Shown: positions 23,808-32,494, counted from the first letter of the stretch. The stretch is 64,000 nucleotides of DNA from Natrinema mahii (GCA_000690595.2 JHUT02000008.1:114247-178246); one strand, 5' to 3'. The notes: generated from the letters alone by a model not told the origin. Made by a program: numbers and translations.

Positions 23808-23830
23808 AAATTTCGAGTGGACTCGCCGGG
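23808..23830. repeat. Right attachment repeat in tRNA-Ala
   Basis: These bases are identical over 23 positions to 1531-1553. Ten bases lie beyond the tRNA 3' end and thirteen cover the discriminator, acceptor 3' strand and part of the T stem. Crossover within it leaves the tRNA whole, restored by provirus sequence. Confidence 0.93.
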
Positions 23831-23889
23831 ATTTGAACCCGGGGCCTCTCCCATGCCAAGGGAGTGATCTACCCCTGATCTACGAGCCC
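23818..23889 (-). tRNA. tRNA-Ala (GGC)
   Basis: The 72-nt cloverleaf on the minus strand has the acceptor stem GGGCTCG with CGAGTCC and discriminator A, including the G3-U70 wobble that identifies alanine tRNAs. The anticodon loop (CTTGGCATG) carries anticodon GGC, and the T loop is TTCAAAT. There is no intron and no encoded CCA. Its 3' end is the provirus integration site and remains intact. Confidence 0.95.
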
Positions 23890-24043
23890 TCGAGCGCATT
23901 TCCCAGTTCCCGTCGGGAATAGATAAACCCCTCGAATTCATCGAGCCCCGTCACGGGTACACACTCTCTCGCGACGCGGGGCCGCCGCACCGGTACTCGC
24001 GGTGGCGAACGCTTTTTGCGCGTTCCCGACCGATAGCCGACTG

Positions 24044-24745
24044 ATGGCCGGGAACCGGGATCGAACGCAGCGTCGGGACGAGAGTGACGTGGCACGTGGC
24101 GACGTCCGCGAGACGTACGACCGGATCGCGACTCACTTCGCGTCCACGCGGGAGTACGCGTGGCCGGAGGTCGAATCGTTCGTCGCGTCCCACGCGACCG
24201 ATCGAGGCACCGATGCGGTCGGACTCGATCTGGGGTGTGGTAACTGCAGGCATGCTGAATTGCTCGCAGCCGAGTGCGGGTCCGTCGTCGGCCTCGACGT
24301 GAGCCGCGGCCTGCTCGAGACAGGACGGGAACGCGCTCTCGAGCGGGCGTTCGAAGTCGGGTTGGTACAGGGAGACGCGGCTGCGCTTCCGCTTACTGAC
24401 GACGGCGTCGACGTGGCGGTCTACGTCGCGACGTTGCATCACCTGCCGACGCGCGCGGCTCGGGTGGCGAGCCTCGACGAACTCGCCCGCGTGTTGTCCC
24501 CGGACGGTCGTGCGCTGGTCAGTGCGTGGTCGACCGCTCACGACCGGTTCGACGCGACGGAGGGGTTCGATACGACCGTCGAGTGGACCCTTCCCGGCGG
24601 CGAGCCGGTCGATCGGTTCTATCACATTTACGCGCCCGAGGAGTTCGAGGCCGATCTCGCCGCCAGCGACCTCGTGCTCCGGGAGTGGGAACTCTCGAGC
24701 GGGAACTGTTATGCCACGGTCGCGGGCGCGGGCCAGTCGGGATAG
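24044..24745 (+). CDS. Class I SAM-dependent methyltransferase, Trm9-like
   Basis: From the ATG at 24044 (the frame opens with a GTG at 24002, but the ATG gives a typical N terminus) the protein is 233 residues. Motif I is VGLDLGCGNCRHAELL, motif II VVGLDVSRGLLETG, and later VQGDAAALPL and ALVSAWS. The leading ETYDRIATHFASTREYAW is characteristic of Trm9/ABH8-type tRNA wobble-uridine methyltransferases, so tRNA modification is the best guess. It is the first chromosomal gene beyond the provirus. Confidence 0.75.
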   Translation: MAGNRDRTQRRDESDVARGDVRETYDRIATHFASTREYAWPEVESFVASHATDRGTDAVGLDLGCGNCRHAELLAAECGSVVGLDVSRGLLETGRERALERAFEVGLVQGDAAALPLTDDGVDVAVYVATLHHLPTRAARVASLDELARVLSPDGRALVSAWSTAHDRFDATEGFDTTVEWTLPGGEPVDRFYHIYAPEEFEADLAASDLVLREWELSSGNCYATVAGAGQSG

Positions 24746-24831
24746 CGCGATTGCGGCCGTACCCTGATCGCGAGCGGGCGGCGACACAGAAAAGGAAGAG
24801 CCTTAAACGTGGACCGAAAAGCCGGTGATGC

Positions 24832-24902
24832 GCGCGGATGGTCTAGTGGTAGGACCTGAGCCTTCCAAGCTCATGGCCCGGGTTCAAATCCCGGTCCGCG
24901 CA
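24832..24902 (+). tRNA. tRNA-Gly (TCC)
   Basis: The 71-nt cloverleaf has acceptor GCGCGGA with TCCGCGC and discriminator A, D loop TAGTGGTAGG, anticodon loop CTTCCAA with anticodon TCC, and T loop TTCAAAT. There is no intron and no encoded CCA. A TTAAA-type TATA element lies about 30 bases upstream (24803-24808). Confidence 0.95.
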
Positions 24903-25137
24903 TTGCTGTCGCGAGCAAACTCGCGAGCGACAGCAATCGGAAGAGGGGTTTGAAGCACGCGAGTCGCAGCGCGAACGTCGTGAGCGACCGTCTCGCAGTC
25001 GGGTTCAAATCCCGGTCCGCGCAGTTCTATCGCGAGCAAACTCGCAAGCGACAGCGATGGCACGAGGGATTCGAATCGGACTGTTGTCTGCGAACGAAGC
25101 GGGGTGGTTCTCAGGCGTGGTTCAAATTTCGGTCCAA
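24880..25137 (+). repeat. Decaying tandem copies of the tRNA-Gly 3' end
   Basis: The last 23 bases of tRNA-Gly (24880-24902) recur perfectly at 25001-25023 and in degenerate form around 25118-25137. The sequence after each copy is also related (GCGAGCAAACTCGC at both 24910 and 25031). The unit length is about 120 bp. The pattern fits repeated insertion and excision at this tRNA, or slippage duplication, leaving scars. The rest of 25138-25470 shows no gene. Confidence 0.75.
24903..24936 (+). terminator. Hairpin directly after tRNA-Gly
   Basis: TTGCTGTCGC (24903-24912) pairs with GCGACAGCAA (24927-24936), with further GAG/CTC pairing around a CAAA loop. It starts at the first base after the tRNA and is partly repeated after the next 3'-end copy. 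It could be a processing or termination structure, though archaeal terminators mainly need T tracts. Confidence 0.4.
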
Positions 25138-25512
25138 ATTTTTCGTCGGCTAGACAAGCGACGCGAGCAACGCGTCGAGGACCGGTGTCCGATCCAACCG
25201 GAGGACGGCAACTACTCGGCCCCGCTTGCGGGACCGCTGTTCGAGGACTCGAGGCGATAACGGACCGGGCCGATCGTCGTCGGTTGCGGGTCGCTCGAGG
25301 CGGTGACGGATCGAACGGCGGGGCACGAAAGTGTCGATGCGGCGGAAGTAGCCGCGCGCCCCGACGGAACAGTCGCTTATTCGGACACAAATACGAATGG
25401 CAGACGGAATTTTACGAATGTTGCCATTGGCTAAACATTCGTCTATGTAAATCCCACTCTGGAAAACAGATGCGGAACACTTATCCGTGTATCGGGCTTT
25501 CGTTCAATCGCA

Positions 25513-25707
25513 ATGGCAAACGGAACGGTTGATTTCTTCAACGACACGGGCGGTTACGGTTTCATCGAGACTGACGACGCGGACGAGGACGTTTTCTTCC
25601 ACATGGAGGACGTTGGCGGTCCGGACCTCGAAGAAGGCACAGACATCGAGTTCGACATCGAACAGGCCCCCAAGGGCCCGCGAGCGACGAACGTCGTTCG
25701 TAACTAA
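25513..25707 (+). CDS. cspA: Cold-shock domain protein
   Basis: This 64-residue single CSD protein has RNP1-like GGYGFIETDD and RNP2-like DVFFHMEDV motifs and the usual start MANGTVDFFN. It binds single-stranded RNA and DNA as a chaperone. An ACTTATCC element at 25479-25486 lies about 30 bases before the ATG, consistent with a nearly leaderless transcript, the common arrangement for haloarchaeal csp genes. Confidence 0.93.
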   Translation: MANGTVDFFNDTGGYGFIETDDADEDVFFHMEDVGGPDLEEGTDIEFDIEQAPKGPRATNVVRN

Positions 25708-25896
25708 CACGGGTTCGCACCGTCGTCTTACGGCGACGTAGCGTGACTTCGTTTCTTCGACACCCTTGCCCTCGAGAGGCATCAGTGGCAGGCAGTGCCA
25801 ACTGGCTTGGTCTGATAGCAGCGGTTCCGCTGAAATCGGTCGTCGGTTGTGACTCGAGTTCACACAACGGTTATATAGGACTCCGTGGCGTCGTGG

Positions 25897-26178
25897 ATGT
25901 ACTACACCGGTGATCCCTGCGTGGACGACGTGATCGTACGACGTGAGGTCGATTGGTCGGAGACACCGCCGAGCATCGCTATCGTGACTGCCATCGCCGA
26001 CATCGAGAACGTCGATCCAATCGACCTCCCGACGACCGCCGGGACGACGCTGTACTCGTACGTCGATCCCGGTGCGCTGGACGCTCTCGTCGGCGGTAAT
26101 CAGGTCTGCGTGTCGTTTTCCATGACGGGGTATCGGGTTCGGATCGACGGCGCCGAACTGACAGTGGCCGTCGAGTAG
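25897..26178 (+). CDS. HalOD1 output-domain protein
   Basis: The chosen ATG at 25897 gives 93 residues; a GTG at 25885 is an alternative. The sequence has the HalOD1 pattern: SIAIVTAIADIENVDPIDLP, then SYVDPGALDALVG and VSFSMTGYRVRIDGAELTVA. These small stand-alone domains are frequent in haloarchaea and thought to act in signalling, but their biochemical role is unknown. It is a single gene converging on the TrmB-like regulator. Confidence 0.8.
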   Translation: MYYTGDPCVDDVIVRREVDWSETPPSIAIVTAIADIENVDPIDLPTTAGTTLYSYVDPGALDALVGGNQVCVSFSMTGYRVRIDGAELTVAVE

Positions 26179-26191
26179 TCGCCGCTCGCGG

Positions 26192-26998
26192 TTACGGATC
26201 CTCGACGGCGGTCAGTCCCGACGAGATCAACCGCCGGAGCAGGACGACGATCCCGTTCTCGAGGCCGCTGGCGAAGATCGCCTGTTCGGTCGAGTCCTCG
26301 CTGTCGGGATAGTACGACCCGATCAGCAACGTCTCTCGATCGACGAGCAGGATGCGACTGATCGCGACCTCGTGATCGGCCATCGAACCGATGAGGAAAT
26401 CGAGGTTCGTCTCGAACACGCGGGCGGCCGGCAGCTCCGTCTCCAGCCGCGAGGTGATCTTCTCGGTCCGGCCGCCGAGGATGACCGAGACGTCCCGATC
26501 GACCGCGCCGTGTAGCGTTTCGTAGACCTCGTCCGAGAGGAAGGTTTCGTCGGCGACGACCAGCGCGATTTCGCTGTCGGCCTCCGCGAGCAGATCGAAC
26601 GTTCGCGATTCGATCGCGTCGCGTCCGGTCAGCGACCACACTTCCTGCATCCGGTCGTCGTCGGCGTCGATCTCTCGGTGTTCGACGGTCTCGAGGTATG
26701 ACTCGAGGGTGTCGATCCGGTCGTCGTACTTCTGTCGGAGGGTCCGCGTGGCCTCGTCGATACCGACCGCCCGGAACTGCTGGGGGCTCGAGTGTTGTAC
26801 CTCGACCAGCCCCTGTGATTCGAGTACCCGGATGGCATCGTAGACCCGCGTTCGGGGGACCTCCGAGATCTCGTGTATTTCTTTGGCCGTACCGCTGGGT
26901 AACCGTGTCAATGCCAGAAAACACCGCGCTTCGTACTCCTGAAGCCCGAGATCCTGGAGTAGACTGACCGCCTCGTTCGTAAGATTGTCCTGTGTCAT
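26192..26998 (-). CDS. TrmB-family transcriptional regulator
   Basis: This 268-residue protein starts from the ATG at 26996-26998. The N-terminal winged helix (LQDLGLQEYEARCFLALTRL, then GTAKEIHEISEVPRTRVYDA) is typical of TrmB proteins. The C terminus (EIALVVADETFLSDEVYETL, RILLVDRETLLIGSYYPDSE) resembles the phospholipase D-like fold of the TrmB_C-related domain often seen in haloarchaeal members. The target is unknown; family members control sugar transport and metabolism. Confidence 0.82.
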   Translation of the reverse strand: MTQDNLTNEAVSLLQDLGLQEYEARCFLALTRLPSGTAKEIHEISEVPRTRVYDAIRVLESQGLVEVQHSSPQQFRAVGIDEATRTLRQKYDDRIDTLESYLETVEHREIDADDDRMQEVWSLTGRDAIESRTFDLLAEADSEIALVVADETFLSDEVYETLHGAVDRDVSVILGGRTEKITSRLETELPAARVFETNLDFLIGSMADHEVAISRILLVDRETLLIGSYYPDSEDSTEQAIFASGLENGIVVLLRRLISSGLTAVEDP

Positions 26999-27347
26999 GG
27001 CCCAACCACGTGTCCGGCGTTCCGAACAGGTACAATAGGAACTGACGGCGGGAAAAGGATTCGTGTCTGGCTTGCAATCACTGATACGAGCCGCCGAAAA
27101 CGGTGGTTTCAGACGGAGTCTCTGGTTCACCCAGATTATCACACAAGCTACTTGAGTCTACGACCGGTAGGGTTTGCTGACGCGTCCCGTTACGGCCCAA
27201 CCACGGCGGGGCGTGTCGTTTCATTCGTTCGAGCGACCAGTGAATCTATCACTGTCAGGACACATATCTGTTCTCGTACTGTCGGGTGTGGCGCGCTAGG
27301 GGAATCAGCGTCGCGAGACCGGGGAAAAGAACCCGCTTCGGTCGCTC

Positions 27348-27650
27348 TCAGGGCCATCCATCGGGGAGTTCGTCCCGATGGTCCTCCAGTAGCTCGAGCA
27401 GCGGGCGTATCTCGTCGAATCGCGGCCCTTTGACGACGTTGCCGGCCTCGCGGTGCCACTCGATGTAGCCGTAGTCGACCAGTTTCGGGAGATGAACGTG
27501 GTATTTCCGCGTCAGTTCCTCGTCGATCTCGGCGACCTCCCAGGGAATGCCGTCGACCGTCGAGACGTCTTGCGGGTTGTGATCCAGGAGACTGAGCAAC
27601 AACCGTCGTCGGTGACCGTCTGCCAGCGCATCGAACGCATCGTCGACCAT
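27348..27650 (-). CDS. ArsR-like winged-helix regulator (haloarchaeal DUF7344 type)
   Basis: From the ATG at 27648-27650 the protein is 100 residues: MVDDAFDALADGHRRRLLLS, LLDHNPQDVST, then DEELTRKYHVHLPKLVDYGY and the wing IEWHREAGNVVKGPRFDEIR. This is the standard small haloarchaeal winged-helix regulator. The frame is open upstream to 27938, but upstream residues lack the family pattern. It is divergent from the GNAT gene. Confidence 0.78.
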   Translation of the reverse strand: MVDDAFDALADGHRRRLLLSLLDHNPQDVSTVDGIPWEVAEIDEELTRKYHVHLPKLVDYGYIEWHREAGNVVKGPRFDEIRPLLELLEDHRDELPDGWP

Positions 27651-27881
27651 AGAGAGTTCCTCTAATCGCCGGTACCACGCCCGTTCACTTGACGTAGTGC
27701 GGTTTTCACGTGGAAGCTTTTTTTTGAGTAAGCGAGTGAACGCCTCGTTCGAGGAGACTGGCCGGTGTCGGTCGATCGGAACGGGTTCAAAACCCTTCGT
27801 ATCTATCGGAATCGGAGAATATCTCCTCGAGGAACCCGTCCGATTCCGAGGATTGTTGTGCGAACCCCACGAAGCGACACT

Positions 27882-28433
27882 GTGGAGTACGACCTGCTCG
27901 GTTGGCCGCCCGACGGCCCGACACTCCGACTCGACCACGAGCGGTTCAGCTACGCCGGCAAGTTCGTCATGACGAACACGGGTAAGGCCGTCGCCCGCAC
28001 CGACGACGGTCGACTTATCGCCGCCGTCGCGTTCAACGAGGACCGGACCGACGCCGACACGCTGTGGCTACGGTACGTCACCGTCGATCGGAACCGGCGC
28101 GGCGAGGGGATCGGCCCCGCGCTCTGTCGGCTGGTCCGCGATCGGGCCCTCGAGCGGGGCTACGAGCGACTCCGGATCGCCGTCAACAATCCCTTCGCCT
28201 ACGAGGCGCTCTACCGGACCGGTTTCGCCTACACCGGCGAGACGACCGGGATCGCCGAACTGATCCTCGAGTATCCGGGCCCGAGCGCCGACGGGGACGA
28301 GCGGGCGTTCGACCCCCGAGAGCGCTATCAGGCGGGACTCGAGGAGTATCGCGCTCGCGACCTCTCGGCGGACGAAGAGCGGTTCCTCGAGTCGCGGGAG
28401 GGCAGCGGGCCGCCGGAGACCGGCTACGAGTGA
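27882..28433 (+). CDS. GNAT-family N-acetyltransferase
   Basis: The GTG at 27882 was chosen because VEYDLLGWPPDGPTLRLDHE is a typical haloarchaeal start; the frame extends upstream. The acetyl-CoA site is LRYVTVDRNRRGEGIGPALC (the R/Q-x-x-G-x-G/A loop), followed by ALERGYERLRIAVNNPFAYE and LYRTGFAYTGE. The C-terminal tail is acidic. Substrate unknown. Confidence 0.85.
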   Translation: MEYDLLGWPPDGPTLRLDHERFSYAGKFVMTNTGKAVARTDDGRLIAAVAFNEDRTDADTLWLRYVTVDRNRRGEGIGPALCRLVRDRALERGYERLRIAVNNPFAYEALYRTGFAYTGETTGIAELILEYPGPSADGDERAFDPRERYQAGLEEYRARDLSADEERFLESREGSGPPETGYE

Positions 28434-28446
28434 GCGTGTCGCGCGA

Positions 28447-29307
28447 CTACTGCGATCGGCCCCGATACAGCGCGGTGACCGCGACGGCGTGGGTCGTCCC
28501 CGTGACGGTCGCGCTGAGGACTGTCGCCAGCGCGGCCCCGACGGTCGGCGACGACGCGAACCGCGAGACGCCGGTCAGCGCGTAGCCGACGTAGCCGAGA
28601 CCGACCAGTAGCACTAGAATGGCGCCGGGGCTCGCAACCGCGTAGTCGAGGCTCTCGATCGCGGCCGCGATCGGCCGTTTCCCGCCGACGACGATGATCG
28701 CGGGAGCGACGAACAGCCAGACGAGGAACGGAGCGAGCGTGAGCAGCGTCACGAGCGTGAGTGCGACGCCGGCACCGGCCCACAGGCCCGACAGGAACAG
28801 TACGCCGAACAGGACACTATCGATGACGACGACATACGCGACGAGCCAGGCTGTTCGGTCGAGCGGCGGCGCGATCCCGTCCGTGTCGGCGGCCGCCAGC
28901 CACAGGCAGCCGGCGAACGCGACCGCCGTCGCGGCGCTTATCGCGACCTGCCAACCGACGAAGGCGACGAGAAACCGGGGTTTCATTCCGGTGAGAATCG
29001 CGGGACTCATCTCGACCGTCGGCTCGAGCCGCGGGACGAACGGCAGCGAAAGCCGGACCAGACCGCCCTCGGGAAACGGCGCGAGGCCGACGGGATAGGG
29101 CGATGGGAGTCTGGCGACCGTGCTCGTGGCACCGAGCGTGCCGGCGACGGCGAAGGGGATGACCAGCGATGGCCGTCCGCGGAGCAGGGCGAACGCGGTC
29201 GCGAGGATCGACCCGAGACCGGGACCGGCCCCGGGGCTCGAGACGACCGACTCCGCGTCCGTCTCGTCCTCGCTTACGGCGTCGGAATCGGAGTCGTCAG
29301 TCGCCAT
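28447..29307 (-). CDS. Multi-spanning membrane protein
   Basis: This 286-residue protein has an acidic disordered N terminus of about 30 residues and then about six hydrophobic segments, including LVIPFAVAGTLGATSTVA, ISAATAVAFAGCLWLAAA, AWLVAYVVVIDSVLFGVLFL and ILVLLVGLGYVGYALTGVS. It overlaps the PQQ-like lipoprotein gene by 11 bases, so the two are probably co-expressed. The YciC-like membrane family is a possibility; function unknown. Confidence 0.75.
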   Translation of the reverse strand: MATDDSDSDAVSEDETDAESVVSSPGAGPGLGSILATAFALLRGRPSLVIPFAVAGTLGATSTVARLPSPYPVGLAPFPEGGLVRLSLPFVPRLEPTVEMSPAILTGMKPRFLVAFVGWQVAISAATAVAFAGCLWLAAADTDGIAPPLDRTAWLVAYVVVIDSVLFGVLFLSGLWAGAGVALTLVTLLTLAPFLVWLFVAPAIIVVGGKRPIAAAIESLDYAVASPGAILVLLVGLGYVGYALTGVSRFASSPTVGAALATVLSATVTGTTHAVAVTALYRGRSQ

Positions 29308-30688
29308 CGTCCCCGAGCCCGTAGAGCATTAGCGTCGTTCCGATGACGATTCGATCGCCGGTGACGACCGCCGGCGTCAGGGCGGCGCGTTCGGTTTCGC
29401 CGCCGCCCGAGGTCCCGACCGTTTCCGTGAACGACCACAGCCGTTCGCCGTCCGCCGTCGCGAGGGCGTGGAGACCCGTACTGCCGGGGACGAGCAGGAG
29501 GTCCCCGGCGACCGTCGGTGGCGCTCCCCCCTCCGTCAGGACGGCTCCGGGCGTATCGTCGACGGTTTCCGTCCACCGAACGCCGCCGTCCTCACGGTCG
29601 AGGGCCACGATGCCGAGCGGATCCGCTCCCTCGTCCGTCTCGATCGTGCCGACGTGATAGACGGTCGTCTCGTCGACGGCGAGTCCGACGTGAGCAGCGC
29701 GGTCGAGCCGTCGAGTCCAGCCGCGATCCCCCGATGCCGCGTCGAGTTCGCGGAGCCGAACCGCCCGTCTCGAGTCCGACTCCGTCCATCCGACGGTGTA
29801 GACCGTCCCGTCGCGTGCCGCCATGCTGTTGTCGGCCTCGACCTGCCACTCCACCGTCCGGCCCTCGCCGACGGTCCACCGGTGAGTGCCGTCCGCGAGG
29901 TCGAGTCCGACGAGCACCGGCCCGCCGAGGACGCGCCCTTTCACGACGACGGTTCCGGTCGCGGCGTCGACGATGTGGTCGACGGGAATCAGCGAGTACT
30001 CCTCGTCGGGGTTCGCGGCCGCGAGCCCGTATCGCCAGCGTTCGCTGCCGTCGTCGGGTGTGACGGCCGAAACGGTTTCCCGCGGATGGAGGCTGACGAC
30101 GGTCCCGTCCGCGACGACCGGCGTGGCTCGGCGCGCCGCTTCCGAACCGAGCCCGCTCGGTGGCGCCGTACTGACGCCCTCGTCGTCGATCCACCAGCGC
30201 GCCCGGCCCTCGCCGACCCCCGAGACGGTCTCGGGCCAGCCGTCGGGGTCGGCGGCGTAGCCGGCGATCACGTCACCGTAGGGGACGAGCAACACGCCGT
30301 CCCGGTAAACCGTCGTCGAGGCGAACGCCATCGGGCCGGCGCTCCGGCCGAAGCCACCGTAGGTATTGGAGACGTCACCGTCGCCGGTCTCGGCGTCAAC
30401 GACGAACAGGTCGTTGGCCGACTGACAGTAGACGGTCCCGTTCGCGACGACCGGCGGGAGCCACCCGGACGCACTGACCGAGCGCGACCAAGCGACCTCG
30501 ACGCCGTCCCGTGACAGACCGGTGTCCGGGACGAACCGCGTTCGGCCCGGATCGCGGCCGTACATTCGCCAGTCGGCCTCGCTCGCGGCGGGCGTCCGAT
30601 CGGCGCCGAGACAGCCAGCGCCCGCGCCGAGTAGCGTTCCGACGCCAGCGAGTACTGCTCGACGGCGCGGGCTCGAGGCGTTATCCAT
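29297..30688 (-). CDS. Tat-exported PQQ-type beta-propeller lipoprotein
   Basis: The signal peptide of this 463-residue protein has a twin arginine (SPRRRAVLAGVGTLLGAGAG) with a lipobox cysteine at about 26. The rest is a series of blade repeats (WRMYGRDPGRTRF, NGTVYCQSANDLFVVDAETG, DETTVYHVGTIETDEG, LLLVPGSTGLHALATADGER), the PQQ-binding-like outer-membrane-assembly type propeller. It is a surface-attached protein, probably for protein-protein contact rather than redox, and precedes a membrane protein gene in one operon. Confidence 0.85.
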   Translation of the reverse strand: MDNASSPRRRAVLAGVGTLLGAGAGCLGADRTPAASEADWRMYGRDPGRTRFVPDTGLSRDGVEVAWSRSVSASGWLPPVVANGTVYCQSANDLFVVDAETGDGDVSNTYGGFGRSAGPMAFASTTVYRDGVLLVPYGDVIAGYAADPDGWPETVSGVGEGRARWWIDDEGVSTAPPSGLGSEAARRATPVVADGTVVSLHPRETVSAVTPDDGSERWRYGLAAANPDEEYSLIPVDHIVDAATGTVVVKGRVLGGPVLVGLDLADGTHRWTVGEGRTVEWQVEADNSMAARDGTVYTVGWTESDSRRAVRLRELDAASGDRGWTRRLDRAAHVGLAVDETTVYHVGTIETDEGADPLGIVALDREDGGVRWTETVDDTPGAVLTEGGAPPTVAGDLLLVPGSTGLHALATADGERLWSFTETVGTSGGGETERAALTPAVVTGDRIVIGTTLMLYGLGDDGD

Positions 30689-30781
30689 GCTATGGGTCAG
30701 TGTATCTTCATTTCATTCCCGGAATAAACCTTCGTATCGGCGCTGATCGACTCGGTGCCGCAGGCGGGCCGAAGCCAACGA

Positions 30782-30798
30782 TTCAAATCCCGGTCCGC
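30782..30798 (+). repeat. tRNA 3'-end fragment upstream of fen1
   Basis: Seventeen bases (TTCAAATCCCGGTCCGC) match the T loop, T stem and acceptor strand of tRNA-Gly at 24883-24899 and are followed by CCA. No other part of a tRNA precedes them, so this is a stranded tRNA 3' fragment or attachment scar 15 bases before the fen1 ATG. Confidence 0.5.
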
Positions 30799-30812
30799 CC
30801 AAATGGCTGCCA

Positions 30813-31790
30813 ATGGGAAACGCTGCACTCCGGGACATCGCCGCCATCGAGGAGATTCCCTTCGAAGACGTCGAGGGGGTCGTCGCGGTCGATGCACACA
30901 ACTGGCTCTATCGCTATCTGACGACGACCGTCAAATGGACCGACAGCGGCACGTACACGACCGCCGATGGGACCGAGGTCGCGAACCTCGTCGGCATCGT
31001 GCAGGGACTGCCGAAGTTCTTCGAACACGACATCACGCCGGTGATGGTCTTCGACGGCGGCCCCTCCGAACTCAAAGACGACGAGATCGAATCCCGGCGC
31101 GAACAGCGCCGCAGCTACGAGGACCAGCTCGAGACCGCCCGCGAGGAGGGCGACGCGGTCGCCATCGCACAACTCGAGTCCCGAACCCAGCGGCTGACGC
31201 CGACGATTCAGGAGACCAGCCGCGAACTCCTCCGACTGCTCGACGTGCCGATCGTCGAAGCGCCGGCGGAGGGGGAGGCCCAGGCCGCCCACATGGCTAA
31301 ACGCGGCGACGCAGACTACGTCGGCTCCGAGGACTACGACGCCCTGCTCTTTGGCGCACCGCTGACCTTGCGGCAGCTGACCAGCAAGGGCGACCCCGAA
31401 CTGATGGACCTCGCGGCGACCCTCGAGCGCCACGACCTGACCCGCGAACAGCTGATCGACGCGGCGATCCTCATCGGGACCGACTTCAACGAGGGCGTCT
31501 CGGGGATCGGCCCGAAGACGGCACTGTCGGCGATCGCCGACCACGGCGACCTCTGGAGCGTCCTCGAGGCACGGGGCGACCACGTCGAACACGGCGACCG
31601 GGTCCGGCAGCTGTTTCGCGATCCCGACGTGACCGACGACTACGGGTTCGACCCCGAGATCGAACCGGATCTCGAGGCCGCACGCGAGTACGTCACTGGA
31701 GAGTGGGGCGTCGACGCCGACGAGGTCGAGCGCGGCTTCGAGCGGATCGAGAAGAGCGTCACGCAGACGGGACTGGATCGCTGGACATGA
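30813..31790 (+). CDS. fen: Flap endonuclease FEN-1
   Basis: This 325-residue protein of the XPG/FEN family has an N-terminal nuclease region with [26 protein letters not shown], the internal region [20 protein letters not shown] and [13 protein letters not shown], and the helix-two-turn-helix [20 protein letters not shown]. The acidic metal ligands are in place. The C terminus (VTQTGLDRW) resembles a PIP-like PCNA-binding motif. It removes 5' flaps in Okazaki-fragment maturation and repair. Confidence 0.95.
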   Translation: MGNAALRDIAAIEEIPFEDVEGVVAVDAHNWLYRYLTTTVKWTDSGTYTTADGTEVANLVGIVQGLPKFFEHDITPVMVFDGGPSELKDDEIESRREQRRSYEDQLETAREEGDAVAIAQLESRTQRLTPTIQETSRELLRLLDVPIVEAPAEGEAQAAHMAKRGDADYVGSEDYDALLFGAPLTLRQLTSKGDPELMDLAATLERHDLTREQLIDAAILIGTDFNEGVSGIGPKTALSAIADHGDLWSVLEARGDHVEHGDRVRQLFRDPDVTDDYGFDPEIEPDLEAAREYVTGEWGVDADEVERGFERIEKSVTQTGLDRWT

Positions 31791-32239
31791 GGGGGTTCTG
31801 TTGCCAGCCGTTACTCGTCCCGCGACGACTCGAGACTCGGCGCGAACGACTGGTCGCGAGTCGCGACCGTCTCCGGTTCGAATCGGATGGTGTCCTACCC
31901 GTCGGGATCGAGGTCCCGAAATCCCGGTCCCACTCGTCTCGCTCCGGACCGAGATAGCCTTCGAGCGCCGTCTCAGTGGTCGACGTCGAACGGCTCGAGC
32001 GAAATCCGCCGCGCGTGTCGACGCTGGCGTGTCTTGGAAGCGTAAGCGGCGTCGGCGCGGTCATCTGTTTCCTCTGTGTCTTCGGTCTGTGTTCGAGCCA
32101 TATGACCGGAATCAGCTGTACACGGTCGTTAGACTGCGTTGAGGGCTGATCGTGTCCGACCGGGTCGGCTCGAACGACCATCATTTCGTTCCTTTCGACC
32201 CGCGACGGCCGTTTCGCGGCCCTGGTGTGAGGAACGAGA
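31791..32239. other. Gene-free stretch
   Basis: About 450 bases after fen1 show open frames on both strands, but none has a recognisable motif, ribosome binding site or coherent codon use. I see no RNA gene. The hairpin element at 32240 begins directly after it. Confidence 0.5.
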
Positions 32240-32327
32240 ACTATAGTAGCCACTGAAAGTCATTGCACACCTGATCGCACGACAGCGTCGTGATCAGTGT
32301 GTGAATCGTTTCAGTGGCTACTATAGT
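32240..32327. mobile_element. 88-bp MITE-like element with 19-bp perfect inverted ends
   Basis: ACTATAGTAGCCACTGAAA (32240-32258) is the exact reverse complement of 32309-32327. The interior is also imperfectly palindromic (TGATCGCACGAC with GTCGTGATCA), so the whole element can fold into one long hairpin. Size and perfect ends fit a miniature inverted-repeat element mobilised by a transposase elsewhere; no target duplication is obvious. A structured RNA is an alternative. Confidence 0.7.
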
Positions 32328-32437
32328 CTGGCAACTCGAACTCGAATCCCTCGAGGTCAGAGACGGTGTCTCGACGCCATCGTCGCGGGTCTCGACGAAC
32401 CGTCCGATACACCCATCCGGTCTACTGTCAGTCATTG

Positions 32438-32472
32438 CCGGTGGGACTGCGACCGCCCAGCGGTCCCACCGG
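32438..32472 (-). terminator. Hairpin downstream of phosphomevalonate decarboxylase
   Basis: CCGGTGGGAC (32438-32447) and GTCCCACCGG (32463-32472) are perfect 10-bp arms around a 15-base loop, located 22 bases after the stop of the leftward gene. It probably marks the transcript end. Confidence 0.45.
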
Positions 32473-32494
32473 GACGTCGGTGCAACAAACCGTC

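Larger units (their letters stand above)
1531..23830. mobile_element. Integrated SNJ1-like provirus with cargo
   Basis: A 23-bp perfect direct repeat (1531-1553 and 23808-23830) bounds about 22.3 kb. The right copy contains the 3' end of tRNA-Ala and lies next to a tyrosine integrase (22696-23703), the classic arrangement for integration into a tRNA 3' end. Inside are a packaging-type ATPase, two adjacent candidate capsid proteins, many small membrane proteins, repressor-like regulators and an AT-rich cargo zone. Gene content fits the tailless membrane-containing haloarchaeal viruses typified by SNJ1 (family knowledge); the assignment rests on gene order and recognisable ATPase motifs, not on a search. 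No obvious break disrupts the virion genes, so it could be inducible (inference). Confidence 0.88.

Noticed and set aside
29468..30514. Open frame of 348 codons opposite the PQQ-like gene
   Set aside because: Antisense of a clear beta-propeller with signal peptide; composition is typical of a shadow frame.
31759..32253. 164-codon minus-strand frame after fen1
   Set aside because: No recognisable domain or ribosome binding site, and it overlaps the end of fen1; treated as non-coding.
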